Positions 9,958 to 18,720 of a stretch of 64,000 bases of DNA are shown piece after piece (the stretch's first letter is position 1; the number at the start of each line of letters is the position of its first letter). This stretch comes from an uncultured Alphaproteobacteria bacterium (GTDB lineage Bacteria > Pseudomonadota > Alphaproteobacteria > HIMB59 > GCA-002718135): assembly GCA_902590695.1 (NCBI GenBank), contig CACIXR010000005.1, positions 48,778 to 112,777 of the forward strand, in the 5' to 3' direction. The translations under genes and the position numbers were made by a program. The notes under the pieces were generated by a model that saw only the letters and a program-made list of their open reading frames with translations, ran no database searches and was not told the origin of the DNA.

Positions 9958-11250
9958 CTATTTAATTTTATTTTTAAAAATCCAATCTATTTTCTTTAGA
10001 TCGTTATCATCTTTAATGATTTTTTCGATTTCTTTTGAATTTAATTTTTTGTTTAATTCTTTATTTTTTTGTAAAACTTGAGAAAAATTCTTATTATTAT
10101 TCCATGTTTCCATGGCACTTTCTTGAACAATTTTATAGGCTTGTTGTCTTTTCAATCCTTTTTCAATTAGTTTTAACATAATATTGTGAGTTCTATGTAA
10201 ACCTCCAAGCATATTCAAATTTTTTAACATATTTTTTGGATAGACTTTTAAATTCTTTATAATGCCATTTAAACGACTCAGTGCAAAATCAGTTGCAATT
10301 GTAATATCTGGTGTCGTAATTCTTTCAACACTAGAATGACTAATATCTCTCTCGTGCCAAAGTACAACATTTTCTAGTGAAGGTATTACACCACTTCTAA
10401 TATAACGTGCGATACCTGTTAAGTTCTCACTTAATACTGGGTTACGTTTGTGAGGCATAGCAGAAGAACCCTTTTGCTTAGAAGAAAAACTTTCTTCAAC
10501 TTCTAATACCTCTGTTTTTTGTAAATTTCGAATTTCCACTGCAAACCTCTCAATAGAAGATGCTAAAATTCCTAGTACTGAGAAAAAATACGCATGCCTA
10601 TCTCTTGGAATTACTTGAGTTGATACATCTTCAGAATTTAGTTTAAGTTTTTTTGCTACATAATCTTGAACTCGTGGATCTATAGAATTAAATGTTCCAA
10701 CAGGTCCAGAAATAGCACAAACAGATATTTCGTTGATCGCCTGATCAAGTCTTTCTAAATTTCTTTTAAACTCAAAATAAAAGGAAGATAATTTTAATCC
10801 AAAAGTAATAGGTTCAGCATGTATACCATGACTTCTTCCAATCATTAATGTGTCTTTATATTTTTTAGATTTGATTTTTAAACTTTTAATACATTCTACT
10901 AAGCTTTTTCTTATTATTTCAGAGGTTTGCTTAAGTTGTACAGAAAATGAAGTATCAATAATATCACTTGATGTTACACCAAAATGAAAATATTTTGATG
11001 AGTCGCCAATATATTTGCTTACATTGTTAATATAAGCAACAACATCATGTTTTGTTTCTTTTTCAATTTTTTCTATTTCTTTAATATTAAATTTTGCTTT
11101 ATTTCTTATTTCTTTTGCTGCTTTTTTTGGAATAACGCCGAGCATTGCTTGTTTTTCTGCAATCAAACACTCAATCTCTGTCCAAATTGTAAATTTATTT
11201 TCTAATGACCAAATCTTTTCAATTTTAGGTCTATTATATCTAGGTATCAT
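9958..11250 (-). CDS. purB: Adenylosuccinate lyase
   Basis: PurB cleaves adenylosuccinate to AMP and SAICAR to AICAR, both releasing fumarate, in purine synthesis. The fumarase/aspartase superfamily signature SSAMPHKRNP is near residue 262. The catalytic-region blocks HFGVTSSDIIDTS and GRSHGIHAEPITFG are intact. Its 430 residues are usual for the short-form enzyme. It starts 9 bases after the map stop on the same strand, so the two are probably co-transcribed. Confidence 0.95.
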   Translation of the reverse strand: MIPRYNRPKIEKIWSLENKFTIWTEIECLIAEKQAMLGVIPKKAAKEIRNKAKFNIKEIEKIEKETKHDVVAYINNVSKYIGDSSKYFHFGVTSSDIIDTSFSVQLKQTSEIIRKSLVECIKSLKIKSKKYKDTLMIGRSHGIHAEPITFGLKLSSFYFEFKRNLERLDQAINEISVCAISGPVGTFNSIDPRVQDYVAKKLKLNSEDVSTQVIPRDRHAYFFSVLGILASSIERFAVEIRNLQKTEVLEVEESFSSKQKGSSAMPHKRNPVLSENLTGIARYIRSGVIPSLENVVLWHERDISHSSVERITTPDITIATDFALSRLNGIIKNLKVYPKNMLKNLNMLGGLHRTHNIMLKLIEKGLKRQQAYKIVQESAMETWNNNKNFSQVLQKNKELNKKLNSKEIEKIIKDDNDLKKIDWIFKNKIK

Positions 11251-11259
11251 TTTTTCTAC

Positions 11260-12054
11260 TTATACATCCTTTATTGGAAAAGCTGTATTATTTTTAGATA
11301 ATGTAAATATTTCATTTCCTTCATCTGTTATTCCAATTGTATGCTCGAATTGAGCAGATAAAGATTTATCTTTTGTTACAGCTGTCCATCCATCATTTAG
11401 TATTTTTGTTTGCCATCCACCTAAATTAATCATTGGTTCAATTGTTAAAAACATTCCAGGTTCTAACATTGGTCCCTCACCTGGTTCTCCAAAGTGTAGA
11501 ACACTAGGTGGAGTATGAAATTCCTTTCCAATTCCATGACCACAAAAATCTCTTACTACAGAATAACCTTTTCCTTCTGCAAGTTTCTGAATTTTATTTC
11601 CTATATCACCAATATGCTTACCAGGTTTAGCTTCACTAATACCAATTAATAAAGATTCATAAGTTATTTTCAAAAATTCATAATTTTTTTTATTTGTCTT
11701 GCCTGCAACAAACATTCTTGAACTATCACCATGCCAACCATTTAGAATAACTGTTACATCTACATTTACTATATCTCCATCAGATAGAATTTTTCTTTCA
11801 GAAGGAATTCCATGACACACAACATGATTAACAGATGTACAAACTGATTTTGGAAAACCTTTATAATTTAAAGGTGCCGGTATTGCTTTGTTTTGAATAA
11901 TTTGATTATGACATATGTCATTTATTTCTTGAGTACTTATTCCTGGAACAATCTTTTCATTTAAAGAATCTAAAACATCAGCTGCTAAAGAGCCAGCTTC
12001 CCTCATGCCCTCAAAATCTTTTTTCGTATGAATTGGGATATTGTTGTTTCTCAT
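11260..12054 (-). CDS. map: Type I methionine aminopeptidase
   Basis: The enzyme removes the initiator methionine from nascent proteins and uses a two-metal centre. The pita-bread fold metal ligands appear in order: GDIVNVDVTVILNGWHGDSSRMF (two Asp), GHGIGKEFHTPPSV (His), LTIEPMI (Glu) and QFEHTIGIT (Glu). CHGIPS supplies the substrate-side His. The length of 264 residues fits type I. It is divergent from the cinA-type gene, with a 57-base shared upstream region. Confidence 0.95.
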   Translation of the reverse strand: MRNNNIPIHTKKDFEGMREAGSLAADVLDSLNEKIVPGISTQEINDICHNQIIQNKAIPAPLNYKGFPKSVCTSVNHVVCHGIPSERKILSDGDIVNVDVTVILNGWHGDSSRMFVAGKTNKKNYEFLKITYESLLIGISEAKPGKHIGDIGNKIQKLAEGKGYSVVRDFCGHGIGKEFHTPPSVLHFGEPGEGPMLEPGMFLTIEPMINLGGWQTKILNDGWTAVTKDKSLSAQFEHTIGITDEGNEIFTLSKNNTAFPIKDV

Positions 12055-12111
12055 TTAAAAAATAATTACTTACGATTAATAAATAATATATAGAAAATAT
12101 CAATTAATCAT

Positions 12112-12858
12112 ATGAGTTCTTTTACTGCAGGAGTTATCGTTATTGGTGATGAAATACTTTCTGGTAGAACCCAAGATACCAACTCAAATTATATTGCAAA
12201 AAAATTATTAGAAGCTGGTATTAAGTTAGAAGAAGTCATTGTTATCCAGGATGATAAAAAAATAATAATAGAAAACGTTCTAAAATATAGCTCAAAATAT
12301 TCTTATGTTTTTACTACTGGAGGAATTGGGCCAACTCATGATGATATAACTTCAGAAAGTATATCTGAAGCCTTTAATTTACAATATGAAACAAATAAAA
12401 TGGCTTTTGAGATTCTTGAAAATTATTATCCTAAAGGTGAATTTAATGAAAGCAGGCAAAGAATGGCGAAAATGCCATTTGGCTCAGAGCTTATTTTAAA
12501 TCCAATGACCGCTGCACCAGGATTTATTGTAAAAAATATTTATGTTTTACCTGGTGTGCCAGAAATAATGCAAGTTATGTTCGAGGAATTAATGAAAAAA
12601 ATTAAAAAAGGTAAGCCAAAACTTGTTACAACAATTAATACTAATTTATACGAAAGTAAAATTGCAAAAAATTTAAAAAATATTCAAAACAATTATACAA
12701 ATGCTTCAATCGGAAGTTACCCCTATTTTAATCTTGCAGCTAAAACAGGCGGTGTTAACATAGTTGTTTCATCATGGGAGATGACATCTATTCAACCAAT
12801 AGTTGATGATATAACTAAGATGATTGAATTAAATGGTGGAAAAAGTTCTATAGTTTGA
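12112..12858 (+). CDS. CinA N-terminal / molybdopterin-binding domain protein
   Basis: The protein has a MoCF-type domain: GVIVIGDEILSGRTQDTNS at the start and TTGGIGPTHDDIT near residue 70. It matches the N-terminal (COG1058) part of CinA and lacks the C-terminal nicotinamide-nucleotide amidase domain, with 248 residues in all. Known relatives act as ADP-ribose pyrophosphatases or are of unknown role. It is the last intact host gene before the prophage: its stop is 16 bases from the split tRNA-Leu gene, so the tRNA promoter must lie inside its 3' end. Confidence 0.85.
   Translation: MSSFTAGVIVIGDEILSGRTQDTNSNYIAKKLLEAGIKLEEVIVIQDDKKIIIENVLKYSSKYSYVFTTGGIGPTHDDITSESISEAFNLQYETNKMAFEILENYYPKGEFNESRQRMAKMPFGSELILNPMTAAPGFIVKNIYVLPGVPEIMQVMFEELMKKIKKGKPKLVTTINTNLYESKIAKNLKNIQNNYTNASIGSYPYFNLAAKTGGVNIVVSSWEMTSIQPIVDDITKMIELNGGKSSIV
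12824..12854 (+). promoter_or_regulatory. Possible promoter of host tRNA-Leu
   Basis: TTGAAT (12824-12829) and TATAGT (12849-12854) are 19 bases apart inside the end of the cinA-type gene, and would start RNA about 14 bases before the tRNA. The spacing is longer than ideal. If active in the lysogen, it would read through the broken tRNA into the left end of the prophage. Confidence 0.35.
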
Positions 12859-12874
12859 TATTACTCCAGAAATA

Positions 12875-12912
12875 GGCCTCGTGGTGGAATGGTAGACACA
12901 AAGGACTTAAAA
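12875..12912 (+). pseudogene. 5' half of host tRNA-Leu(UAA), split by prophage
   Basis: These 38 bases hold the acceptor 5' strand GGCCTCG, the complete D arm, the anticodon-stem 5' strand AAGGA and the 7-base anticodon loop CTTAAAA (anticodon TAA). The sequence then turns into phage DNA. The missing half lies at 49,605-49,651: its TCCTT pairs perfectly with AAGGA, and its CGAGGCT closes the acceptor stem. Together they make a normal 85-base tRNA-Leu. The gene is therefore interrupted, not decayed, and would be restored by excision. Confidence 0.93.
12906..12912 (+). other. attL core (7 bp, anticodon loop)
   Basis: CTTAAAA is the only sequence shared by both phage-host junctions. On its left it is flanked by the host anticodon stem strand AAGGA, and on its right by phage GACT. 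The reconstructed attP core is AGTC-CTTAAAA-GACT, a 4-bp inverted repeat around the overlap. attB is AAGGA-CTTAAAA-TCCTT, also an inverted repeat. This fits tyrosine-recombinase core sites with a 7-bp overlap. Confidence 0.85.
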
Positions 12913-13067
12913 GACTAGCCGACTAAGTAACCCTCGCATTACTAACTTAAAAATCTAGGAATCTAGCCGTTTATAGCGGTTAAATTCATCTCTCTCGAAT
13001 AGTCGCACAAGGAAGACTATCCTTTGCAAGATTGCGACACGCTTTGCGACACACAAAAAGTTAGGAA
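12913..13067 (+). promoter_or_regulatory. Left attachment arm with integrase arm-type repeats and an operator-like dyad
   Basis: This 155-base non-coding stretch carries three copies of the octamer type TTGCGACA: inverted at 13,002-13,007 (partial, GTCGCA) and direct at 13,032-13,039 and 13,044-13,051. The same repeats occur in the right arm, as expected for integrase arm binding. A 22-bp dyad at 12,924-12,945 (TAAGTA, 10 bases, TACTAA) is a diverged copy of the early-region operator. A small hairpin AGCCG/CGGTT lies near 12,964 and has no T run. No convincing sigma70 promoter for the polymerase gene was seen. Confidence 0.7.
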
Positions 13068-15623
13068 ATGCGTATGGAAAATAATAAATTACAAGAACTA
13101 CTTGAAGTAGGAATAGGCGGGCATACGAAACCCGATGACAATGAACAGTATCTCAAAAAGTTAGATAGAGAACTGGAACTAGAAGAGCAGATGATGACCG
13201 ATGGTCAGAAGCTTTTCTTGAAACAATCAAGACAGAAGAAGGACAAGGGAAGGGATAGCTCCAGCGTGTATGGTATACAGATGCTGAAGTCTGCACTCCA
13301 ACCTATATCTGATGGCGTCTTAGAATATACGAACCAAGCCTTTCAAGGCGGTCGAGGTAGGATTGATAAAGCTGCTCACTACTTAAGATTGATAGACCCA
13401 GATACTGCAGCATACATAGCAGTAAGAAGTGTACTAGATAGTATTACTCTCAGACAAACTTTAAATAAATCTGCTATCAGAATAGCTGCTTGTCTTGAAG
13501 ACCAAGTACGATTTACCAAGTTTGAGGCTGAGTGTGAGCCACTCTTTAAAACAATACAGAAAAGTTTGAAGGGTAAACAAAGCTACAAATACAAGCATCG
13601 TATCATGGTGAGATACATGAACAAAGCTAAGATAGAATGGGAAAGCTGGCCAATGTCAGACAAGCTGCATCTTGGCTGTAAACTTATAGATATAATCATA
13701 AGGACTAAGGGTATTATTCAGCGTAAGAAAGTCAGACTAGGTAAGAACAATACCCCAGAGTTTGTAGAAGCTACAGATAAAACCCTCAAATGGATTGAGG
13801 AAAAGATGAAGAGAACCAGCGTCCTTTGTCCTAGCTTTTATCCTACAATTATTGAGCCTAAGAAATGGATACACCCATTCAAAGGTGGGTATCATTCACC
13901 AATATTACGGCAGATGACCTTGATAAAAACCAGAAATCAAAACTATTTATCGGAGTTAGCTAACCGGGTAGATGAGATGAAGCCTGTATATGACAGCACA
14001 AATGCTTTGCAAGATACCAGCTGGCGTATCAATTCCAAAGTCTTACAGGTGCTGGAGACTATGTATCAAAACAATGCGATGATAGGTAAGATACCTACAA
14101 AGTATAATGTTGAACCACCAGCAAAACCAAACAACCTTAAAGGTAAAGAGTTTGAAGAGTGGTTGAAAGATAACAAAGATGAATGGGTTGCATGGAAAAG
14201 AAGAAAAGAAAATGTAGATAGTTTTAATGCAGCTTCTAAATCTAAAAGGTTACAGATAGATAAGATAATTAAACTAGCTAAACAAAAAGAAAAAGAACCA
14301 GATATATATTTTCCTCACCAGCTAGACTTCAGAGGTAGAGCATATCCAATACCAATGTTTCTAAACCCTCAAGGTATAGAATACTCACGTGCCTTATTAG
14401 AATTTTCTAAAGGTGAACGCATGAGTAACAATGCAGATAGTGCTAGATGGTTAGCAATACATGGAGCTAATCAATATGGTGAAGATAAATGTAGCCTTGA
14501 TGATAGGGTGAAGTGGGTAGAAGATAATCAAGATTATATTATTGAGGCTGCTAGAAATCCTTTGGGTAATGACTTCTGGAAATCTGCAGACAAACCATTT
14601 TGTTTTCTTGCATTCTGTTTTGAATGGGAAAGCTATTGTAGATTAGGTGCAAACCATGAAACACATATACCTGTTTCAGTTGATGGTTCATGTAATGGGT
14701 TACAAGTATTCTCTCTTCTACTCAGAGATGAGATAGGAGGTAGAGCAACTAACTTAATACCAAGCAATACACCTCAAGACATATACGGAATAGTTGCAGA
14801 TAAAACTGTAGCTGAACTTGAGAATGAAGTTGATGAACCATTCAGAGAGAAATGTAAATGGTCTAAAAAACAAATGGCTGATATGTGGCTGGAGCTTGGA
14901 GTCGATAGAAAGATTTGTAAGCGGCCAGTTATGATAGTTCCATACTCTGGTACAATGTATAGTTGCAGAGAATACATTGAAGATTATTTACGTGAAGATG
15001 CAAAGACAAATCCATTCGGTGATGATTTACTTTATCCTACAATTTATCTTGCACAAATTATGTGGCGACAGATAGATGAAACTGTAGTCAAAGCTAGAGA
15101 AGCAATGGAATGGTTGAAACAAGTTACAAGACTTGCAGCAATAGAAGACCTACCTATAACTTGGAGTACTCCTTCCGGGTTTCAAGTAATACAAGCATAC
15201 AGAGAAGTTACTACTCGTAGAATAGAAACTAAAATGAATGAAGGTATTGTGAAACTATCACTACAAGAAGAAGGTCAAAGATTAAATAGACGTAGGCAAA
15301 AGTCGGGTTGTTCACCAAACTATATTCATTCATTGGATAGTGCAGCGATGGCACTTGTTACCTGTAAGATGAAGGCGCAAGGCGTGCATCACTTTGCAAT
15401 GGTACATGATAGTTACGGAGTACACGCTACAAATGTTCAAAGATTATCTAAATCTTTGAGACAAGTATTCGTAGAAATGTTTGAAGAAGATTTACTTGAG
15501 AAATTTAGAGATGAGATACACGCTATGTTATCTCCTAGAAATCAAAAGAAAATACCACCACTCCCAGAAAAAGGAAACCTAGTACTTGAAAAAGTATTAG
15601 AGAGTGATTACTTCTTTGCTTAG
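13068..15623 (+). CDS. T7-type single-subunit RNA polymerase
   Basis: This 851-residue DNA-directed RNA polymerase would transcribe the middle and late phage genes from dedicated promoters. Motifs of the T7 family are present in order: DFRGRAYPIP near residue 420, the catalytic VSVDGSCNGLQ with Asp539, the KRPVMIVPYSG helix with catalytic Lys and Tyr, and the second catalytic Asp in MVHDSYG near residue 790. The C terminus is FFA, like the conserved FAFA foot of T7. ATG codons at 13,068 and 13,074 are both possible, with AGGA just upstream. In the integrated state it is the leftmost phage gene, cut off from the early promoters at the right end. Confidence 0.97.
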   Translation: MRMENNKLQELLEVGIGGHTKPDDNEQYLKKLDRELELEEQMMTDGQKLFLKQSRQKKDKGRDSSSVYGIQMLKSALQPISDGVLEYTNQAFQGGRGRIDKAAHYLRLIDPDTAAYIAVRSVLDSITLRQTLNKSAIRIAACLEDQVRFTKFEAECEPLFKTIQKSLKGKQSYKYKHRIMVRYMNKAKIEWESWPMSDKLHLGCKLIDIIIRTKGIIQRKKVRLGKNNTPEFVEATDKTLKWIEEKMKRTSVLCPSFYPTIIEPKKWIHPFKGGYHSPILRQMTLIKTRNQNYLSELANRVDEMKPVYDSTNALQDTSWRINSKVLQVLETMYQNNAMIGKIPTKYNVEPPAKPNNLKGKEFEEWLKDNKDEWVAWKRRKENVDSFNAASKSKRLQIDKIIKLAKQKEKEPDIYFPHQLDFRGRAYPIPMFLNPQGIEYSRALLEFSKGERMSNNADSARWLAIHGANQYGEDKCSLDDRVKWVEDNQDYIIEAARNPLGNDFWKSADKPFCFLAFCFEWESYCRLGANHETHIPVSVDGSCNGLQVFSLLLRDEIGGRATNLIPSNTPQDIYGIVADKTVAELENEVDEPFREKCKWSKKQMADMWLELGVDRKICKRPVMIVPYSGTMYSCREYIEDYLREDAKTNPFGDDLLYPTIYLAQIMWRQIDETVVKAREAMEWLKQVTRLAAIEDLPITWSTPSGFQVIQAYREVTTRRIETKMNEGIVKLSLQEEGQRLNRRRQKSGCSPNYIHSLDSAAMALVTCKMKAQGVHHFAMVHDSYGVHATNVQRLSKSLRQVFVEMFEEDLLEKFRDEIHAMLSPRNQKKIPPLPEKGNLVLEKVLESDYFFA

Positions 15624-15641
15624 TAGTACACGGATTACTAT
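15620..15641 (+). promoter_or_regulatory. Operator-like 22-bp dyad, site E
   Basis: TTAGTA and TACTAT flank a 10-base centre; 17 of 22 bases match early-region site A. It overlaps the polymerase stop codon and abuts phage promoter 1, so a bound regulator could block that promoter. It lacks the TTGTAT hexamer of the early sites. Confidence 0.5.
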
Positions 15642-15660
15642 TAACCGACACCATAAATAG
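15641..15660 (+). promoter_or_regulatory. Phage RNA polymerase promoter 1 (before ssb)
   Basis: TTAACCGACACCATAAATAG aligns without gaps to the T7 promoter: CGAC sits at the T7 specificity position, and the AT-rich CATAAA at the melting region. The other three copies in the window have G at +1, whereas this one has T at 15,658. It lies 30 bases ahead of the ssDNA-binding gene, comparable to T7 phi2.5. Confidence 0.75.
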
Positions 15661-15690
15661 ATATTAGCTTCGCACACTTATGGAGGTTAT

Positions 15691-16269
15691 ATGACAACTA
15701 CAAATGTAACCACTCCCAAAGGAGTGCTAGTGTATCCACACTTAAATAAGGCGGATACAAAATTCGATACTCAAGGAGTATGGCGAGCAAATTTAAGACT
15801 TACTGCAGAAGATGCACAAAGTCTAAAGCAATCTATTGATGATGCAATAGAAGCCAACGCTGATGAGTACACAAAATCAAAAGGTAAGAAAGTTAAAATT
15901 GCTAACCCACCTTACCAAGAAGATGAAGACGGAAACTACGTCTTTACTTTTAAACTCAAAGCGTCTGGAACTAGACCTAATGGTGAGAGATGGGAACAAA
16001 AACCTATACTCTATGATGCCAAAGGAAATGTATTCCAAGCTAACGGCAAAACAATATGGGGAGGCACGAAAGCTAAAGTTGCTTTTCAAATGTCGCCATA
16101 CTTTGTTAGCTCAATAGGCGCTGGTGTATCGCTTCGATTAAAAGCAGTACAAATAATTGAACTTGTAACTGGTGGAGCTGATGCTTCTTCTTATGGATTT
16201 CAAGAAGAAGAAGGCTTCGTGGCAGAGAATGAAACTAAAGAGGAAACGCCTGAAGAAGGCGACTTCTAA
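15691..16269 (+). CDS. ssDNA-binding protein, T7 gp2.5-like
   Basis: This 192-residue protein has the layout of phage gp2.5: an OB-fold core (blocks GVLVYPHLNKADTKF, GKKVKIANPPY and WGGTKAKVAF) and a very acidic tail ending in GDF. In T7 the acidic tail with its terminal Phe contacts polymerase and helicase. It would coat single strands at the phage fork. It is the first gene after promoter 1, with a good ribosome site (GGAGG, 15,682-15,686). The 3' end overlaps the endonuclease gene by 41 bases. Confidence 0.88.
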   Translation: MTTTNVTTPKGVLVYPHLNKADTKFDTQGVWRANLRLTAEDAQSLKQSIDDAIEANADEYTKSKGKKVKIANPPYQEDEDGNYVFTFKLKASGTRPNGERWEQKPILYDAKGNVFQANGKTIWGGTKAKVAFQMSPYFVSSIGAGVSLRLKAVQIIELVTGGADASSYGFQEEEGFVAENETKEETPEEGDF

Positions 16270-16648
16270 ATTTCGCTCTGGACTTGAAGAAGAGATAGCT
16301 AAACAACTCACGGATTTAGGGGTCTCGTATGATTATGAGACCCTTACTATCCTGTATAAAAAACCAGAACAACAATCTCGTTATACTCCAGACTTCACTT
16401 TACCAAATGGAATTATCATTGAAGGTAAAGGTCAGTTTGTAACGAGTGATAGAAAAAAGCATCGACTCATAAGAGAACAATTCGGAAGTCAATACGACAT
16501 ACGATTTGTTTTTTCTAATCCTAATCAGAAGATAGGGAAGAAATCTAAAACTACTTATGGTGATTGGTGCAAACGATATGGCTTCAAATATGCAACTAAA
16601 CACATACCGATTGAATGGATAAAAGAAAATGCCAAGACAAATAACTGA
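16229..16648 (+). CDS. Endonuclease I, Holliday-junction resolvase (T7 gp3-like)
   Basis: The enzyme cuts four-way junctions and debranches phage DNA; in T7 it also helps degrade host DNA. Starting at the ATG at 16,229, the protein has 139 residues. The T7 catalytic residues then fall at the same numbers: Glu20 (FRSGLEEEI), Asp55 (YTPDF), Glu65 and Lys67 (IEGKG). That agreement decides the start; longer upstream starts would lie entirely inside ssb. The C terminus carries YGDWCKRYGFKYA and IPIEWIKE, as in T7. It overlaps ssb and, by 20 bases, the amidase gene. Confidence 0.93.
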   Translation: MKLKRKRLKKATSKFRSGLEEEIAKQLTDLGVSYDYETLTILYKKPEQQSRYTPDFTLPNGIIIEGKGQFVTSDRKKHRLIREQFGSQYDIRFVFSNPNQKIGKKSKTTYGDWCKRYGFKYATKHIPIEWIKENAKTNN

Positions 16649-17162
16649 TACAATTTTCGTGCATTGCTCAGCAACGAAACCATCAATGGATATAGACGCC
16701 AAAGAGATTGACCGATGGCACAGAGAACGAGGCTTCTTAAAAATTGGTTACCACTTCGTCATCAAAAGAGATGGCACTAAAGAAACTGGTAGAGATTTAA
16801 TGGAAGCTGGCGCTCACGTCAAAGGACACAATCATAAATCTATTGGCCTATGTCTCATTGGTGGAGTTAGTGAATCTGATGTGAATGTACCAGATAATAA
16901 CTTCACAAAAGAACAATGGCTTACATTGAAAAATTTATTGAATGATTTGATAGAACAATTTCCCGGAGTTGTAGTCAAAGGACACAATGAAGTTTCAAGT
17001 AAAGCTTGTCCATCGTTTGATGTTCAAGCGTGGCTATTGAAGGAAGGTATTATTAAAACAAAACAAGTTACTACTCCAGAAGAGAAACAATATCTGGAGG
17101 AGAAACGAGAACAATTTAGAGGAGAACAACTTGAACTATTTGGCGGAAGAAAAGACAAGTGA
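16629..17162 (+). CDS. N-acetylmuramoyl-L-alanine amidase (T7 lysozyme gp3.5-like)
   Basis: This zinc amidase cleaves peptidoglycan; in T7 the same protein also binds and inhibits the phage RNA polymerase. Zinc and catalytic residues match T7: His12 (FVHCSATKPS), Tyr41 (GYHFVIKRDG), His119 (KGHNEV) and Cys127 (KACPSFD). At 177 residues it is longer than T7 lysozyme (151) by a charged C-terminal tail. The tail contains QLELF at residues 167-171, a match to the beta-clamp-binding pentapeptide pattern. Its 3' end overlaps the primase-helicase start by 32 bases. Confidence 0.94.
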   Translation: MPRQITDTIFVHCSATKPSMDIDAKEIDRWHRERGFLKIGYHFVIKRDGTKETGRDLMEAGAHVKGHNHKSIGLCLIGGVSESDVNVPDNNFTKEQWLTLKNLLNDLIEQFPGVVVKGHNEVSSKACPSFDVQAWLLKEGIIKTKQVTTPEEKQYLEEKREQFRGEQLELFGGRKDK

Positions 17163-18720
17163 GTTCGTAAGGCATGAAGCCTGTCCGAGTTGCGGCAGCA
17201 AAGATAATGTTGCTCGCTACACGGACGGCTCTGCTTACTGCTTTGGTTGTTCATATAAAGAAAACACATCTCGAGTTTCACTTACTCCAAAAAAGAAAAT
17301 GGATATGAATTTTATAGAAGGTGAATATAGAGATTTAACAAGAAGGAAACTGTCCTCACAAACTTTAAGAAAGTTTAATTATCAAATAAACAAGGACGTT
17401 CATATTGCTAATTACTATGACAAAGAAAATAATTTAGTTGCTCAACATACAAGAAGCAGCAACAAAGATTTTAAATGGAAAGGTAATTTAGATAACATAC
17501 AATTATTTGGTCAGCATCTATGGAGAGATGGTGGTAAACTATGTGTAGTAACTGAAGGTGAAATAGATTGTTTAACTGTAAGCCAATACGTTTTTCAAAA
17601 TCGTTTCCCTGTAGTTAGCATTCCTAGCGGTACTAACTCTGCTCCTAAATACATTGCAAAAAATATTGAGTGGTTAGAATTATTTGACCATGTAATATTT
17701 TGTTTTGATAATGATGCGCCCGGTAAAGAAGCAGCTATTAAATGTGCTGCACTTCTTACTCCAGCAAAAGCAAAGATAGCATCACTACCTTTGAAAGATG
17801 CAAGCGATATGGTGCAAGCTGGACTTGGTAAAGATTTAATTGATTGCATCTATGGTGCAAAAATTTACAGACCCGATGGTATCATACAAGGAAAAGAAAC
17901 TTGGGATATACTTAATCAAGAAGATTTAGAATCAACTTGTAATTATCCATACGAAGGTCTCAACAATAAATTAAATGGAATGCGATTAGGTGAGATAGTA
18001 ACTTTTACAGCTGGTACAGGTATAGGAAAAAGCCAGGTGTGTAGAGAGATTGCTTATCATCTTACACGTAACAAACAACAAGTAGCATACATAGCATTAG
18101 AAGAAAATGTAAAGAGAAGTATTAGAGGTATCGTTGGTTTAGAATTAAATAAACCAATACATCTACCCGAAGTATTTAATAGTATTACAAAAGAAGAATT
18201 AAAAACTGCATGGGAAAATGTTTCAACTAATATTAATTTTTATAATCACTTTGGTTCTACTGATAGTAAGAACTTGTTAAGTAAAATAAAATACTTTGTA
18301 TCTGCGATTGGCTGCAAGTGGGTAATACTAGACCATGTAAACATTGCAGTATCTGGTATTGATGAAGGAGATGAACGTAGACTAATTGATAACATAATGA
18401 CTAGGCTTAGAAGTTTAGTTGAAGAGTTACAGTTTGGTTTAATTTTAGTTTGTCATTTAAAGAGACCAGTAAATTCTAACAAAGGACATGAAGAAGGATT
18501 GAATACTTCTATGTCTCAGCTCAGAGGTTCAGCTGGTATCGGACAACTTACAGATATTTGTATTGGCTGTGAAAGAAACCAGCAAGACAATGAGAACTCA
18601 AACCAAATGACCTTACGTATTCTTAAGAATAGGTTCAATGGTACAACTGGTATTGCTTCTTATCTCTCATACAATCCAGAAACAAATAGACTAACAGAAA
18701 ATAATTATGACTTTGAATAA
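17131..18720 (+). CDS. DNA primase-helicase (T7 gp4-like)
   Basis: The protein unwinds the phage fork and makes primers. The N-terminal zinc finger has Cys18, Cys21, Cys37 and Cys40. A TOPRIM domain follows (VTEGEIDCLTV, FCFDNDAPGKEAA). The RecA-like helicase has Walker A AGTGIGKSQ near residue 293, Walker B VILDHVNI near 400 and a C-terminal LRGSAGIGQLTD. The order and length (529; T7 has 566) match gp4. The start is a TTG at 17,131 with AGAGGAG 7 bases upstream, which fixes it despite the overlap with the amidase. Confidence 0.95.
   Translation: MNYLAEEKTSEFVRHEACPSCGSKDNVARYTDGSAYCFGCSYKENTSRVSLTPKKKMDMNFIEGEYRDLTRRKLSSQTLRKFNYQINKDVHIANYYDKENNLVAQHTRSSNKDFKWKGNLDNIQLFGQHLWRDGGKLCVVTEGEIDCLTVSQYVFQNRFPVVSIPSGTNSAPKYIAKNIEWLELFDHVIFCFDNDAPGKEAAIKCAALLTPAKAKIASLPLKDASDMVQAGLGKDLIDCIYGAKIYRPDGIIQGKETWDILNQEDLESTCNYPYEGLNNKLNGMRLGEIVTFTAGTGIGKSQVCREIAYHLTRNKQQVAYIALEENVKRSIRGIVGLELNKPIHLPEVFNSITKEELKTAWENVSTNINFYNHFGSTDSKNLLSKIKYFVSAIGCKWVILDHVNIAVSGIDEGDERRLIDNIMTRLRSLVEELQFGLILVCHLKRPVNSNKGHEEGLNTSMSQLRGSAGIGQLTDICIGCERNQQDNENSNQMTLRILKNRFNGTTGIASYLSYNPETNRLTENNYDFE

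Noticed and set aside
12964..12982. Terminator in the left arm
   Set aside because: The AGCCG/CGGTT hairpin is short, includes a G-T pair and is not followed by a T tract.
16172..16228. Longer endonuclease I start
   Set aside because: Starting at 16,229 places all four catalytic residues at the T7 numbers; the extension lies wholly inside ssb.
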